Positions 11,593 to 23,397 of a DNA stretch of 64,000 bases are shown here, piece by piece; position 1 is the first letter of the stretch; each line of letters starts with the position of its first letter. The position numbers and the translations under genes are program-made. The stretch is from Quercus robur (taxonomy: Eukaryota; Streptophyta; Magnoliopsida; Fagales; Fagaceae). The stretch spans positions 9,027,001 through 9,091,000 of the forward strand of contig NC_065535.1 of assembly GCF_932294415.1 (NCBI RefSeq), given 5' to 3'. The notes below the pieces were generated by a model that was not told the origin of the DNA, searched no databases, and saw only the letters and a program-made list of their open reading frames with translations.

Positions 11593-13290
11593 CTACCTTT
11601 CACAAGAATCTATAGGAAAGCCTACAAATTTACCAAAACCCTTAACCATCCTTTTCACCCACACTAATGGTTCCAGAAAATCCTCCACGAGAAAGTCATC
11701 CACTGCTCTCTCCTCTGTTACCAAATTGAGACCCCCGCAATGAGCCCATTTAGACAAAGGTACAATATCCAAAACATTTCTATCATCCTCATCCTTACCT
11801 GAGCTAGTGGAGTTGTCCCAATTCAACATCAACATGTCATCCCCTTTGGAATCAGAACCCAGCTCATAGAGAGGAGAGAAACGATTTTGAACTAGCAACT
11901 TGTGATTGCAATTCATATCCGAGAACTCATAACTCGATAGAGGCTACGAAACCATCGTTGGTGTAGCAATGGGCTCAGTAAAGTCAGATAGACTATCGGA
12001 CATCCCATCGAAAAGCCTATCTGGGTTTGGAATATCCCTAGAGAATAGACAATCCACCGTTGGACAATCGGTGACAATCACAGCACTTCCCATACAACCA
12101 AACATAGCCCCACTAGTTTGAGTGCCCACCAAATGACCACCGTCAACCCCTGTCACTTCAACGTACCTTAGAAGGTTCACACCCATCTCGCCAGTGCTCA
12201 GAACTCCCATCAGAGGCTTCATGGGTGAAGCAAGGGAAACTGACCCTTCACTGGTTTGAGGGCCTGCCGAGGAAACACCACCTTTCACAATCTCATCCAT
12301 GCACCCATCGGACCTCGGGAGTACTCCACCCATCTTGCTGGTACTCAAAGGCAACGTCAGAGTCTTCTCGGCTGAACCATGGGACCCTGACCCTTCTCCC
12401 ACCTCCCATGAGCTTTGTTCAGTCAACTTCACCAAGTTTTGAATGAATTCATTTTGGGCTTTAATGGATTTGGCCTGAGTTGCTTGGTCATTTAAAGCCA
12501 CAGGCTCTAAACAAATTGGGCCCAATTTTGCTGCTCCTTTTGGATGGACAAAGTTACTTCATTGGATCTTATGTTAAGCAGTCCTATCAAAAGCAACATT
12601 AATTTTTAAAGGGAAATGGGCATGAGTCCATTTAGCAGAAGGGCCACGCAAAGGCCTGCTACATTTAAGAAGAGTTGGATTATTTGATTTTTGAAAAAAG
12701 TCAAATCCCCCAAATCTCTTCTTCTGATTTATAGTCCCAGAAATATTTGGCAACTGATTCTCCTAACATAATTCCCTTCCTACTTTCATGTCCCCATTAA
12801 TTTTTTTCCCAACACGGTTCCTTGAATTTCCGGTGGATTTCTCATGCCCACCACCACCAACATCCACCTCCTTCCCCGGCCTAGAAGCTAATTTTCCAAA
12901 GAAAAAAATACATAGCTTTGTTTCAAGAAAAGCCCAGCCTCCCCTGTTCATCCCTTTTGGTACACGCAAGCAACCACTTCTTGCTCCATTACGGTACTCT
13001 GATATCTCCACAAAAAGACCGCCCTTATTTGATCTACTAGAAAACTCCAAAATTTTATGATACTTGTGAAACCATTTAAAGAAATGTTTCTTGCTAAAGT
13101 CCCACCGGCACAACTCTACCAAATAGGTAATGGTCCCATGCAACCCCAATCTACCAACTAGGAGTGAACCTTGATGTTTCCCCCGTTTTTTAGCAATGAG
13201 TATGAATCCATACTCCCCCCATCAAAAGTCAAGAGAAATGACTTTGAGTCAATACGAAAAGAAAATGAGTTCTTCCTCTTTGACCCCCTT
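11593..13290 (-). pseudogene. L1 ORF1 (gag-like) remnant
   Basis: The minus strand encodes a fold typical of the 5' ORF of plant L1 elements, with LHGTITYLVELCRWDFSKKH (about 13149-13090) and FVEISEYRNGARSGC. A low-complexity Ser/Gly/Thr region follows (12525-11944), and then a segment ending at 11593. The coding is broken between 12763 and 12525 and at 11930. The role in living elements is RNA binding. I saw no CCHC knuckle in the readable parts. Confidence 0.7.
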
Positions 13291-13295
13291 GGTAT

Positions 13296-13544
13296 AGAAG
13301 AAGACTTGATTCAAGTTGAGGGAACAAAAAACCCTAGAGGAAGACCTAAAGTATCATTAGTATAGGTAGTAAGAAACTATTATTAGTAGAAGTAATTAAA
13401 AAGAACATGCTAATTAAGGAGGTAATTGAGAGTATGGCTTAATATTGGATAGAATAGTGGAAATAAATACATGTGACCTTGATTAGTTTGTTGTGGATAT
13501 ATAGTTGATCCTAAAATTTTGGGATTAAGACTAGATTGTTGTTG
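13296..13544 (+). pseudogene. RTE-type LINE remnant, right part with 3' tail
   Basis: The translation LIQVEGTKNPRGRPKVSLV (13309-13365) continues the RTE C-terminal sequence left off at 7698. The 3' end reads GGGATTAAGACTAGATTGTT followed by short TTG repeats, the tail style of plant RTE LINEs. Confidence 0.8.
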
Positions 13545-13735
13545 TGTTTGAGCCTTCGTGCGATGGCACCTTCCACCAAAAGTGACAAGTTGCGGGTTTG
13601 AGTCCAGGAATCAACCTCTCCAAGCTACCTACCATGCCTCTTCCAAACCCAACAAAAGTGGGAGATTTGGCATTGGGTAAGACCTTTAAGGCTTTGATTG
13701 TAGTAGTTGTTCTTGTTGTTGTTTAAGGGTGAGGT
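13545..13735 (+). mobile_element. tRNA-derived SINE
   Basis: The sequence GGGTTTGAGTCCAGG near 13597 fits a pol III B box, and GATGGCACCTTCCACC upstream lies where the tRNA-like head is expected. The tail AAGGCTTTGATTGTAG then TTG repeats resembles the tail of the RTE remnant just before it. It sits directly after that LINE tail. Confidence 0.65.
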
Positions 13736-14061
13736 TAGCAACTAAAGGTTATGAAAAAGCAATCTATTTATTTTTATTTTTTTCTTATCATTCTTCGTAA
13801 TCGTAAATTTTTGGCCATGTTTTATTTCTGCTCTTAAAGTTTTTGGTATTGAGGCAATTTTTGTAATTCCAAGAAATTTTGGACCTAGGCTGTGTTATTG
13901 TGGACCATGGGTCTTATTTTTGAGTCAAGTTGTGCTTTTTTGTCCTTATCATGGTACTTAGTGGTTTACAACTCTGTTTGTTTATACTTTCTAATTTGAA
14001 CTATATGCCCCATTAGAATTTAGATTTACTAGAAATTATATATATATATATATATATATTA
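13736..14061. other. Intronic AT-rich sequence with a (TA)n run
   Basis: No gene was recognised. A TA microsatellite occupies about 14038-14060, directly before the old LTR. Confidence 0.5.
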
Positions 14062-15084
14062 TGAAAGCTCGATATAGCAAATGCTAGAGCTTGTTTAGAC
14101 CCCCAATTCTCAATTACGGCTTAATTAATTTGCTTAACACACTTAATGCGGAATATACGTGATTAGCAAATTAATTAATCAAAGCATTCAACAATTGCAT
14201 GGATGGGCACAAGGATGCAATACTAAAATGTAAAGGGCAGTAGTGAAAAGAATAGCAAACCTAAGATAATACGGTGATGTGTTATCAAAGAGGAAAACTG
14301 AAGAACTCGGCATAAAAACCTCTCCGCAGCCCTTCAAGCCGAAATGATCCACTAGTGAATAAGTTGGAGTACAAGAATATCAAAAAGACTCTCCAAGCCT
14401 AATCTACCCAAAATACTTGAGCCCTCTAAAATCTAGCTACCAACAGACTTCATCGAGTCATGTTTTCACTAGTTTCTCAGATCTCGCAATACCGTCTGAT
14501 TGCACCGCCAAGCCTCACCGGTTTATTTTGGCAAAGACCTAATGCTTCCCAAGCTCCAAAACACTCTCTTTACTTTGAATAGGTGTGGGTTGTATTTGGG
14601 TACAAATTTCCACTCAAGATATGACGATGGGAGGGGAAGGAGAAGAGACTACAAAGGAATTCTCACTTAAAGATGAGTAGCTCTCTCTAAAATGGTGGGT
14701 GTTGTAGAAACCTCTCTAGGGTTTTCTATATGATTAGCCTCTTTACAATTTTGTGGGTAATGAGGGTATATATAGTGTGGGCAACGAAGAGGAAAGGCTA
14801 CACTTAAAATCCTAGCTATCAGTGCATCTCATGGATCATCTTACGGATTGGCCAAGTTGCAAGATACTCGCGAGATACACTAACTCTTGAACTTCCACAT
14901 GTGCCCCTCACATGGCCTTTTGTGGGTGCTGAGTCCCGAGCCAGTTGCGAGATCAACTATCTTGAGCAAATCTTCACCACTTAAGACTAAATCCATTACA
15001 ATTAAATCCCACAAAATACAAGGAAATAAACTACTGCAATTACCACACTTTTTGTCATGAAATAAAACCAACATAAATGTTATG
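14062..15084 (-). mobile_element. Old LTR related to the 39208/46536 LTRs, reverse orientation
   Basis: The block TGTGTTATCAAAGAGGAAAA and the following stretch through CTCCAAGCCTAATCTACCC match, reverse-complemented, the 3' half of the 1.1-kb LTR at 39208-40319. The start TGAAAGC matches the inverted LTR end. It is clearly diverged, and it is interrupted at 15085 by the 15085-18921 element, so it may continue after 18926. Confidence 0.65.
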
Positions 15085-15758
15085 TGTAAGGACTCAATTT
15101 GTAATGACCCCAAATTGATTTATTGGGTTCGAACGCTAAAGGTCCAAACAATAGATTTATAGAGAGTGGGCTAAAAGGCTAGGCCTTGGTCACCGGACTG
15201 TGGTTGGTCATGGTGTTCACAGTAATTGCACAAGGGTGAACCGTGCTTGCCCAAAAAGATTTTCTCCTCGGCACGGCTTGGGAGGCTCTAGTTCTTGACC
15301 CTTCTCCCTGCCCCCTCCTTTTGAATTGCTTCCTTCTCCTTTTCATACTAGCCTTTTCCCTTCCTCCAACGTCCACATGTAGGTCAGCTTTCTAGGGTTG
15401 ATACTTGTCCTATCAGCTCATACCCAAAGTAGTTATAAAAGCTGAAAAGCATTGCTCTGTCAGGCGCAGAGTACTTAATTGCAGTAATGGTAACCTTTCC
15501 CTTGTCCTTTGTTGCCGCACTGTTCAGGGGTTCTTTCCCCATCAATGTGGAGGTGCTTAGCTTTTCCATACACCACTCCTATACCGTACTCCCCCTTTCT
15601 TCTAGGAGCGCTTTGGGTAACCGATGACAGAATTGTCCTCGGTTATATCTCTAGGCCATTTGGACTTTTATTGTATGTCATCGGTAATGTCTTTCCTCAG
15701 CTCGGGCCTTGGACCCTAATGTAAAGTGGGTCGGGGTCACAAATTCTCTGGCCCCACA
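15085..15758 (-). repeat. 3' LTR of the 15085-18921 element
   Basis: 674 bp, TG...CA ends. ORFs in it are matched by similar ones in the other LTR and are not genes. Confidence 0.9.
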
Positions 15759-17224
15759 ATAGCCCCTAAAAATCCTGCTGTCTGGCCCTTCGGACAGAGA
15801 TGAGGGTTTTGGTGATGTCGGGTCTATGTCATGTCTTGCCCAGCCTTGTCCTTCATTAATGCCGGTGTCTCTTCATTTGCCTGGGACATGCTCCTGGTTA
15901 TGAGACATTCTTTTAGTTTTACTCACGCCGCGTTCCTACCGTTTTGGTGCATGAGACACGTTTTTAATAAGTTTTCTTCACGAGGCGACATAAATCCAAC
16001 GGTTGAAGACGGCGTTGGGAGTTGAGCGGGACTTATCTCGTTTGTAGCTTTTCTTGGAGATTTGCACAAATTAAATGCCACCTGGTTTGCCCCCCATATA
16101 AGAAGCACGGTGGGGGGTCATTTTCTTTATTTGTAGACCCTTTAAGCCTTTCAAATCCCTAACCCTCCAGTTGTGCCCATAGTCCCCATTACCAGTGTGA
16201 TTGAGTTTTTGGGGGTGACATGGTCAAGGCCAGGATGGGGGTGAAGGGACTACATCCTCTCCAGAAGCATTGGGTTTCCCTGAGACTCAAGATGGCTCGG
16301 TTAGGGCAAGGGAGACAAAGACTCAAGACATATCTTCCCCTTGATAAGGCAGGAAAAGAGCCTCTTCTTCTTTCAACCAAAATCTGAAGCAGGTGGAAGT
16401 CGCATCAGATTTTCGATACGACAGCATTGAGGTTTCTCATCGTCGGTACCATCCACTTTCTCTCGAGTGCTGCTAATATGACACTTACTTGATGGGAGTC
16501 AGAGCTGGTACGGGGATTAGGCATCCCCGCTTCTTCCTCTCTTCCTTCACTGGTGCCACCTAGGTGCCTCCGCTTCTTCTTCTCTACCATCACTGGGGCC
16601 ATCCTGACATGCTTAGTCGCTGTTAGAGCAGAATTTGAAGGATTTATTGTTCCCCTGTATCTTTTTCTTTTTGCTTTTCTTTTTGCTTCTATAGTTAGCT
16701 TTTGGTATAGGCTTGCTTAAGCCCCTTATTGTACGCTGTACTATTTCTTTGTCTAATAAAAGATAATGTTATCCCATTTTACGTGTTCTTTCTTTTCTGC
16801 AATAATTTTTTTGTGAGTGGATGTGATGGTGTCCTTTTCTTTTGAACAATACTTAGGGTCGAAACCCTTGTTAACAAAGAGTTATTAGTTTGAACTTATT
16901 AAAACTAGTGGGCACAATAATGCCAACCTGAAATAGGTTAACCATATAAGACTAACTGAGATAACAGCTGAATGCTCTGTATTGCATATGGGGTGATTAT
17001 CCGAGGAGGGGTAACCTAAAATGAACTATTCGAGAGGGTCGCTGAGCACTAGGGCACCTTGCCACGTTCCTGACAACATTCATAACTTTAACCTCTTTCT
17101 ACATCTGGTCCGAGGACCGATGTATTACTGTACAGGGTCTAAACACTCGGTTGCGTTAGTTTCCTTAAAATTGGGGATCCGAGGATAACGCGGGATTTCC
17201 ATTCTGTCTAGGACTTAAGCCATT

Positions 17225-18005
17225 TTCTAGTGACTAGTTTCCCCATAGGTTCAAGTTCGAGGACTATACAAGACCTTGGTTCTGTCCAAAACTTATAGTT
17301 TTTCTCAAAGTAGTTGGTTTCCCCATAGGTTCGAGTTCGAGGACCATACAAGACCTTGGTTCTGTCCAAAACTTAGATTTTCTTTAAGTAGTTGGTTTTC
17401 CCATAGGTTTGAGTCTAAGGACCATACAAGATCTTGGTTCTGTCCAAAACTTAAATTTTCTATAAGTAGTTGGTTTCCCCATAGGTTTGAGTCCGAGGAC
17501 CATGCAAGACCTAGGTTCTGTCCAAAACTTAGATTTTCTTTAAGTAATTGGTTTCCCCATAGGTTTGAGTTCGAGGACCATATAAGATCTTGGTTCTGTC
17601 CAAAATTTAGATTTTCTTTAAGTAGTTGGTTTTCCTATAGGTTTGAGTCCGAGGACTATACAAGACCTTGGTTTTATCCAAAACTTAGATTTTCTTTAAG
17701 TAGTTGGTTTCCCCATCGAGGACCATACAAGACCTTGGTTCTGTACAAAACTTAGATTTTCTTTAAGTAGTTGGTTTCCCCATAGGTTTGAGTCCAAGGA
17801 CCATATAAGACCTTGGTTCTGTCTAAAACTTAGATTTTCTTTAAGTAGTTGGTTTCCCCATAAGTTTGAGTCTGAGGACCATGCAAGACCTTGGTTCTGT
17901 TCAAAACTTAGATTTTCTTTAAGTAGTTGGTTTCTCCATAGATTTGAGTCTAAGGACCATACAAGATCTTGGTTTTGTCCAAAACTTAGATTTTCTTTAA
18001 GTTTC
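17225..18005 (+). repeat. 78-bp tandem repeat, about ten copies
   Basis: The unit contains GTTTGAGTC(C/T)GAGGACCATA and AAAACTTAGATTTTCTTTAA and recurs about every 78 bp with small changes; one copy near 17716 is shortened. Because 78 is a multiple of three, one + frame stays open as 26-residue repeats (17276-17755). The ORF looks like a by-product of the array rather than a gene. Confidence 0.9.
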
Positions 18006-18237
18006 GAGGATTAGCCCCTCGACCAAGGTGTAAGGCATTGACTTGATGCTGGAAGCCCCTAGAACTGCCTATGCCACTGGCACTTCGAAGTGTAGCCCCT
18101 AGCGGAACTTTATATTAGGGCAACAACGGCTTGCTGCTGAAAATGATGGAGGGGCTTTCACAGACTCTTGTTTGACAAGGGTTTGATCCTACCACCGCCT
18201 ATGCCAACGCACAAGCCTTCCCACAGATGACGCCAAT

Positions 18238-18921
18238 TGTAAGGACTCAATTTGTAATGATCCTAAATTGATTTATTGGGTTCGAACGCTAAAGGCCCAA
18301 ACAATAAATTTATAGAGAGTGGGCTAAAAGGCTAGGCCTTGGTCACCAGACTGTGGTTGGTCATGGTGTTCACAGTAATTACACAAGGGTGAACCGTGCT
18401 TGCCCAAGAAGATTTTCTCCTCGGCACGGCCTAGGAGGCTCTAGTTCTTAACCCTCCTCCCCGTCCCCTCTTTCTGAATTGCTTCCTTCTCCTTTTTATA
18501 CTAGCCTTTTCCCTCCCTCCAACGTCCACGTGTAGGTCAGCTTTCTAGGGTTGATACTTGTCCTATCAGCCCATATCCAAAGTGATTAGGAGTGGTTGTA
18601 AAAGCTGAAAAGTATTGCTCTGTCAGGCTCAGAGTACTTAATTGTAGTAATGGTAACCTTTCCCTTGTCCTTTGTTGTCTCACTGTTCAAGGGTCCTTTC
18701 CCTATCAATGCGGAGGTGCTTAGCTTTTCCATGCACCGCTCCTATACCGTACTCCCCCTTTCTTCTAGGAGCGCTTTGGGATGCCGAGGACAGAATCGTC
18801 CTCGGCTATATCTCTAGGCCATTTGGATTTTCGTTGTATGTTCTCGGCAATGTCTCTCCTCGGTTCGGGCCTTGGGCCCTAACGTAAAGTGGGCCGGGGT
18901 CACAAATTCTCTAGCCCCACA
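18238..18921 (-). repeat. 5' LTR of the 15085-18921 element
   Basis: 684 bp, TG...CA ends, next to the primer-binding-like ATTGGCGTCATCTGTGGG on the minus strand. It differs from the other LTR at a few percent of sites plus short indels. Confidence 0.9.
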
Positions 18922-19288
18922 TTATGTAAAAACCATATCTTTACATATTAGTTTAATTCAAGGTAGAATAAGTTTGGGAGGATATTTTATGAAGCCACAG
19001 GGCTTTTTTTTTTTTTTTTTATTGAAAATTGTATGATGTAGTCTTAAACTTGGCCGTGAAACCTAAGGAATCTTGATAGAATGCCTAGAAATTCATCCCC
19101 TTTCTTTTTCTTATATTTAAATCTCTGCACTCTTGTATCATTATTAGCCCTTATTGTCTCTAGAATTTCATTGCAAACCATAAACTCTAACCAACCATAA
19201 ATATTTTTAAATCAATCCTAAAAGCTTTGAGCACTAAAGGCTACTTAGTGTGGAGATTCTTGTGTCATACAATGAATGCGGTAATTCA

Positions 19289-19583
19289 CTTAAGTGGATG
19301 GTCAGTTAAAGTATGGAAAATATGCTTGTTTTGGATGACAAATGTCTTCATCATTCTCCTTAGTATATAGCAAGGGCAAAAGCAGTCCGTTTCTCAAAAG
19401 CCAAAAGAAATGATTTTGATTTATGAGAACTTTAACTTAAGGGAATGGTCAGTTAAAGTATGGAAAAAGATGGTTTTTTTGAATGACAAACCTCTTCATC
19501 ATTTTCTTGAGTATATATCAAGCGCAAAAGCAGTCCATTTCTCTAAAACCAAAAGAAGTAATTTTAATTTAAGAACCCAGTGC
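19289..19583 (+). repeat. Diverged ~150-bp tandem duplication
   Basis: GGTCAGTTAAAGTATGGAAA recurs at about 19299 and 19448, followed by matching sequence (CTTCATCATT, GCAAAAGCAGTCC). Intronic and non-coding. Confidence 0.8.
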
Positions 19584-19937
19584 TCGTGAGTCTATTTCCT
19601 AGCTCTTTGATATCTTTGGTGTTGCTGTTGCCTCTTATAAATATTTTTACTATATTAACCGTCTAATGGTTTGGTTTTTGACTGCGTAGCTTATATTTTA
19701 ACCAATTTAGTGCTTTGTTCTTTTGGATGACAACCTGGATTCTGTTTATATAGCTTATTAGAGTATGTGTGTCTTTGAATACCAATGCAATAATGATGTT
19801 TATATTAATTTGTAAAACTAAAAATATGATTTAGCATTTTATTACCTTAAGTAAAAAATATATGTCATGGTCTCTGTTTCCTTCTTGTTAATGTCTCTTT
19901 GTAAAAATTTATTATCCAAAAAATGGAGAAACTCTTA

Positions 19938-20308
19938 GAGCATCTCTAATAGCTTAGATAAAAGCAAAATAGTCTCTATAATAGAGAATAAGACCCAAAA
20001 AAAGGACTCCAAAGGATTCTCTAAAGCATGATTTTTTTTTTTTGGACTCAGGAATAGTAGCTCATCAAATCTGATGGGTTACTGTACATTAGAAAAAAAT
20101 TAGTAAAGAAAGGAGTGGGGATGAGGATATGGGAATGTGTGTTAAAAAATGAATAAATAATGAATGAAGAAATAATATTTAAATGAGATAGAAAAATGAT
20201 AGAAAATATGTTGAAAGATATATTTGAAAAAGCAGGTAGGTAAAATGCATATGTCACTGTTTACTGTTCAAACAATATAAAAATATAGAGAAGGTGCTGG
20301 AGATACTC
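19938..20308. mobile_element. Tourist-like MITE, 371 bp, TTA target duplication
   Basis: The left end GAGCATCTCTAATAGC and the inverted right end GAGTATCTCCAGCACC form terminal repeats. TTA lies on both sides (19935-19937 and 20309-20311). The non-coding interior includes a T-rich run. This is the usual form of PIF/Harbinger-derived MITEs in plants. Confidence 0.85.
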
Positions 20309-20465
20309 TTAGTCCTTCAATGCACAACTGTCCCTTGGCTACAAGGGTTGGCAAATTTTTACTTCATTAGGACGTGGTGGTTTAGACCTTGAGTTGATTC
20401 ACCCATCATAATTAGAGATCAATTTTATTATCTATAAAACTTCAACTGATGTTATATAATCACAG

Positions 20466-20551
20466 GTGACTGGTCTCTTGGATATACCTCAGTTTCTGGA
20501 GCAGAAGACATTTGCATTGGCGGTCAGCGATTAAGGGTTATTTTTGCACCA
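20466..20551 (+). pseudogene. MBL-fold hydrolase exon, intact
   Basis: Between CACAG and GTATTC the exon encodes DWSLGYTSVSGAEDICIGG and then QRLRVIFAP. It ends in phase 0, so that APGHTDGH forms across the next junction. Splice sites and frame are both good. Confidence 0.9.
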
Positions 20552-22049
20552 GTATTCATCATTTTTTTTTACTGCACAAATATAAAATGATAGTTTTCTT
20601 TTTGTTGGAAGCTTAAGTAACATTTGGTGTAAGCCATTACAAACTCGCATATTCGTACTCCAGATGTGCTCAGGCTAATTATCCATCCATATTTGTTGAC
20701 AAATTGATAACTGTCAGAATTGAGGATTGGATTATGGGTGAGACAGAGAAGACATCGGCGGTTGGTGACAAATGGTAGCTATGCCTTAATGATGGTTGCA
20801 CTGGTGGTCAAAATGATGACATTAGAAATGAAAGTGTCACGAATGGAAAGATGACATCGACAACCAGAATGATGATGTTGACCGTAGACATCATCACCGG
20901 TGATTGTTGATGATTGGTTCATGGGGTGTGTCTATCCCTAAGAGGTTCATGATTGGTTTCTTAAAATAATTTATTAATAGATGCCCGGGCATACGTTAAT
21001 GAAACCCTCCTAACAATTACTATTTTAATAATTTTTTCTTACATGAAAAAGTAATGCTTAATTTTTTGAGGGGGATTCCATCATATGGACTTGGTCGTTT
21101 TAGTATGAGAAATTTTGAATACTTTATCCTTCTAATAATCTTGCAAATACCAAATTCCTTTTAATTTTGATTGTCCAACCTAATTGTGGGTTCAAGTTCT
21201 TTGGTCTAACAGTGCCTAAACTGAGCAATAACTTGATAAGAATTCATGGATTGAATTCTCATGAGTTTGGGTAACTCTAAATAACAGATTGATTTCATAA
21301 GAGTTTGAGCATCACCAAGCAACATTGGTGCTTTATAGAATGATATAGATATTTTCGGTATTTTCTTGCATGTGGCTTTATGCAGCATTTATGACTGTTT
21401 GATCATGACCAAAATGTCATGTTTGCTTCTTCCATACTATTATGCACCTTTTAAGTTATTGGCCATGGGTCCTGCAAATTCAAGAAGTGATTTAAACAAA
21501 AAATGACTTTGATATTCCTTACAGACATTATTATCATCATCCATCATGATACATTTAAACAATAGCAATTAGATAATGGGAAAAAAAAAAAAAAATTAAG
21601 GAACAATTTTCCCAGTAGTTTCTTTAGTTGGTATCATAAAGGGAGACCTATCATTGTCAGTTCTGAAGGATGTGTTGATTTTATGGCTTATTTTGATTTT
21701 CTCGGTGTTGGTGTTGCTTCCTTAATCAGCTTGCTGCTTATGTCTCCAAGTCACATTAACGTTATTGATTCTCAAATTACCCTATCAACTGGTAGCTCAC
21801 TACAGCAAAGAGCCAGTTCTCAATGTGCTTAAGCAAAAAAGAGGAGGGGAGAGAGACAGAAAGAGGGGCGAGGGGGGGAACTTGCATAGAGTTCTTGGAG
21901 AAACGAACACATGAATTTTGAGAGTTCATCATCTTATACTGGTTTAATTTTAGCCTTTTGTTTCTTTAAATAAAGTTCTAAATGTAGTTTTCCATATAAA
22001 CCAGCATTATATTGTTGTGTCTGAATATGAAAGATTCTTCTTAATACAG
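20552..22049. other. Intron of the MBL pseudogene
   Basis: No gene was recognised. A stretch near 20690-20930 is rich in GATGATG/ACATC and may be an old repeat. Poly-A lies near 21581 and a purine-rich patch near 21840-21880. Confidence 0.4.
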
Positions 22050-22122
22050 GGTCATACTGATGGCCACATGGCACTGCTTCATATGAGTACTCACTCATTG
22101 ATTGTCGGTGATCATTGTGTTG
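22050..22122 (+). pseudogene. MBL-fold hydrolase exon with the second metal-site block
   Basis: After AATACAG the exon encodes GHTDGHMALLHMSTHSLIVG and then DHCVG, ending at GTTAAG. The GHTDGH histidine and the GDH aspartate, metal-site residues in this fold, are both kept. Both splice sites are normal. Confidence 0.9.
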
Positions 22123-22782
22123 GTTAAGATTCTTAAGATGGCCACATGGCATCTTTACATGTAATCTGATTGGCAAAATTTTGTAAACAGGACCATGCTC
22201 TATTATTATCCAGATTTCTTAATTATATTTTAGAAGAAATGGCTAGAGGGAGAAACACAACCTTTTCTTTCTAGAGGTTTTTGAGAAAAAGAAGGGGGCA
22301 GGGTGTTGGCTCATGGACTAACAACTTAAGCTACCAAAATGATTGAAATTTTTTAAGATTGCAGTCTGACTTCCAAATTAAATGAGTAAAACTATATGTT
22401 TATACATTGTAGAGTTTCTAAGCTGAATTGTTTAAATTCGTGTTGGCACATGCCTGATGAAGTGAGTTTTTTTTTTCAGCTAATTTACCATTTTGTTTGA
22501 TTTAGTACAAGGTGAAATATTGTAACAAGATTTTAGAACCTCCAAATGCACAGAGTGCTAATTCTATAGCACATATATTTAAGATCCAACCATTACCATG
22601 ATACAAGCATTCGTTCAAGATACTTCGAAAAACTTCTTCCACGTCTGCGTGAAGCGGTTTAATATGGTTTGGCAAACTCTACGCTATATTCACAGGCAAT
22701 GCCAATCCAAAAACAAAAATCCACTATCAATGATAAAGCTTACAATTACACTTACAAACTCTCACAGACCTCACAAACATAG

Positions 22783-23397
22783 TGATGATGCCGGAAATAT
22801 GCCCACCAGTGAGTCACACGTTCCTCGTACGATCGCGAATGGCACCTGCACAACGAAAAGGAATAACCTAGCGGGGGGTACCGGTGTGGTACCGGCCAAA
22901 CACCCTCCGAAGGTCAAGTTAGAATTATTCTCACTGCTCTAGAGTGCTAGAGAGGGTAAATTATGCGTACTTTGGTTTGTGAGGGTGCTTGGGTTTTTAT
23001 AGTAGAGAGGGTTGACCCTCTTTTCCTTGGAGTAGAAGTCTTTTCCTTATCGGAGTCTTCTTGGGCGTATTTTACGGGATTCTTTCCATATAGGAGTTCT
23101 TAGGTTTCATGAAACGTGGGGAGCAAGTTAACTGTACACGTAAACGTGACATCCCATAGACTGACGCCGTCAGTTTATGTCATCTCGTTAGTATACGCTC
23201 ATCCCGTCAATCTTCAGGATGTCCGGCCCTATGTGGAGTTCTTTTACCTTAGGTCACCGTCAGCCTCGAAGGAATGCTGACGGCAAAACCATCTCGTCAC
23301 CCTTGTTAAGCCTGCATCTTCACCCTTGTCAGATCTGCGCCGTCGCCCTTGTCAGGTCTGTACCGTCGCCCTTGTCATCATAATTTTATCCTCATCA
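22783..23397 (-). mobile_element. Solo LTR (615 bp), CATAG target duplication
   Basis: The segment starts TGATGATGCC and ends ATCCTCATCA; CATAG flanks both sides (22778-22782 and 23398-23402). It is the same family as 61258-61840 but in the opposite orientation. GTCGCCCTTGTCA recurs near its end. The + ORF over its left edge (22598-22942) is not a gene. Orientation is set relative to the other copy only. Confidence 0.85.

Larger units (their letters stand above)
7699..13295 (-). mobile_element. L1-clade LINE, near full length, decayed
   Basis: On the minus strand the order is ORF1 (13290-11593), ORF2 endonuclease (from 11393), reverse transcriptase and a zf-RVT domain, then a poly-A tail seen as T at 7699-7710. 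The target site is the RTE remnant: 7681-7700 on the left and 13296-13311 on the right share a diverged duplication (AAGAGTGAGTTGATT / AAGAAGACTTGATT). Many frameshifts and stops show that it is dead. It lies inside an intron of the MBL pseudogene. Confidence 0.9.
15085..18921 (-). mobile_element. Non-autonomous LTR retrotransposon without coding genes, 3.84 kb
   Basis: Two LTRs (15085-15758 and 18238-18921) start TGTAAGGACTC and end GGCCCCACA. TTATG flanks both sides (15080-15084 and 18922-18926), a perfect 5-bp TSD. On the minus strand the right LTR is followed by ATTGGCGTCATCTGTGGG, a primer-binding site in the style of Ty3 elements, and AGGGGCTAT precedes the left LTR, so the element runs right to left. 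The interior has no gag or pol; it holds a 78-bp tandem array. It fits the large-retrotransposon-derivative class (LARD-like, though short). Confidence 0.9.

Noticed and set aside
11940-12525. 193-codon minus-strand ORF as a host gene
   Set aside because: It lies between L1 ORF1 and ORF2 segments on the same strand and is the low-complexity part of L1 ORF1.
17276-17755. 159-codon ORF with 26-residue Trp/Phe-rich repeats
   Set aside because: It lies wholly in the 78-bp tandem array of a non-coding LTR element. The frame is open because the unit length is a multiple of three and no stop falls in it.
17225-18005. CRISPR-like array
   Set aside because: Direct tandem repeats without unique spacers, inside a plant LTR element.
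22598-22942. 114-codon + ORF
   Set aside because: It crosses the left TSD and edge of the solo LTR at 22783 and so is a chance frame.
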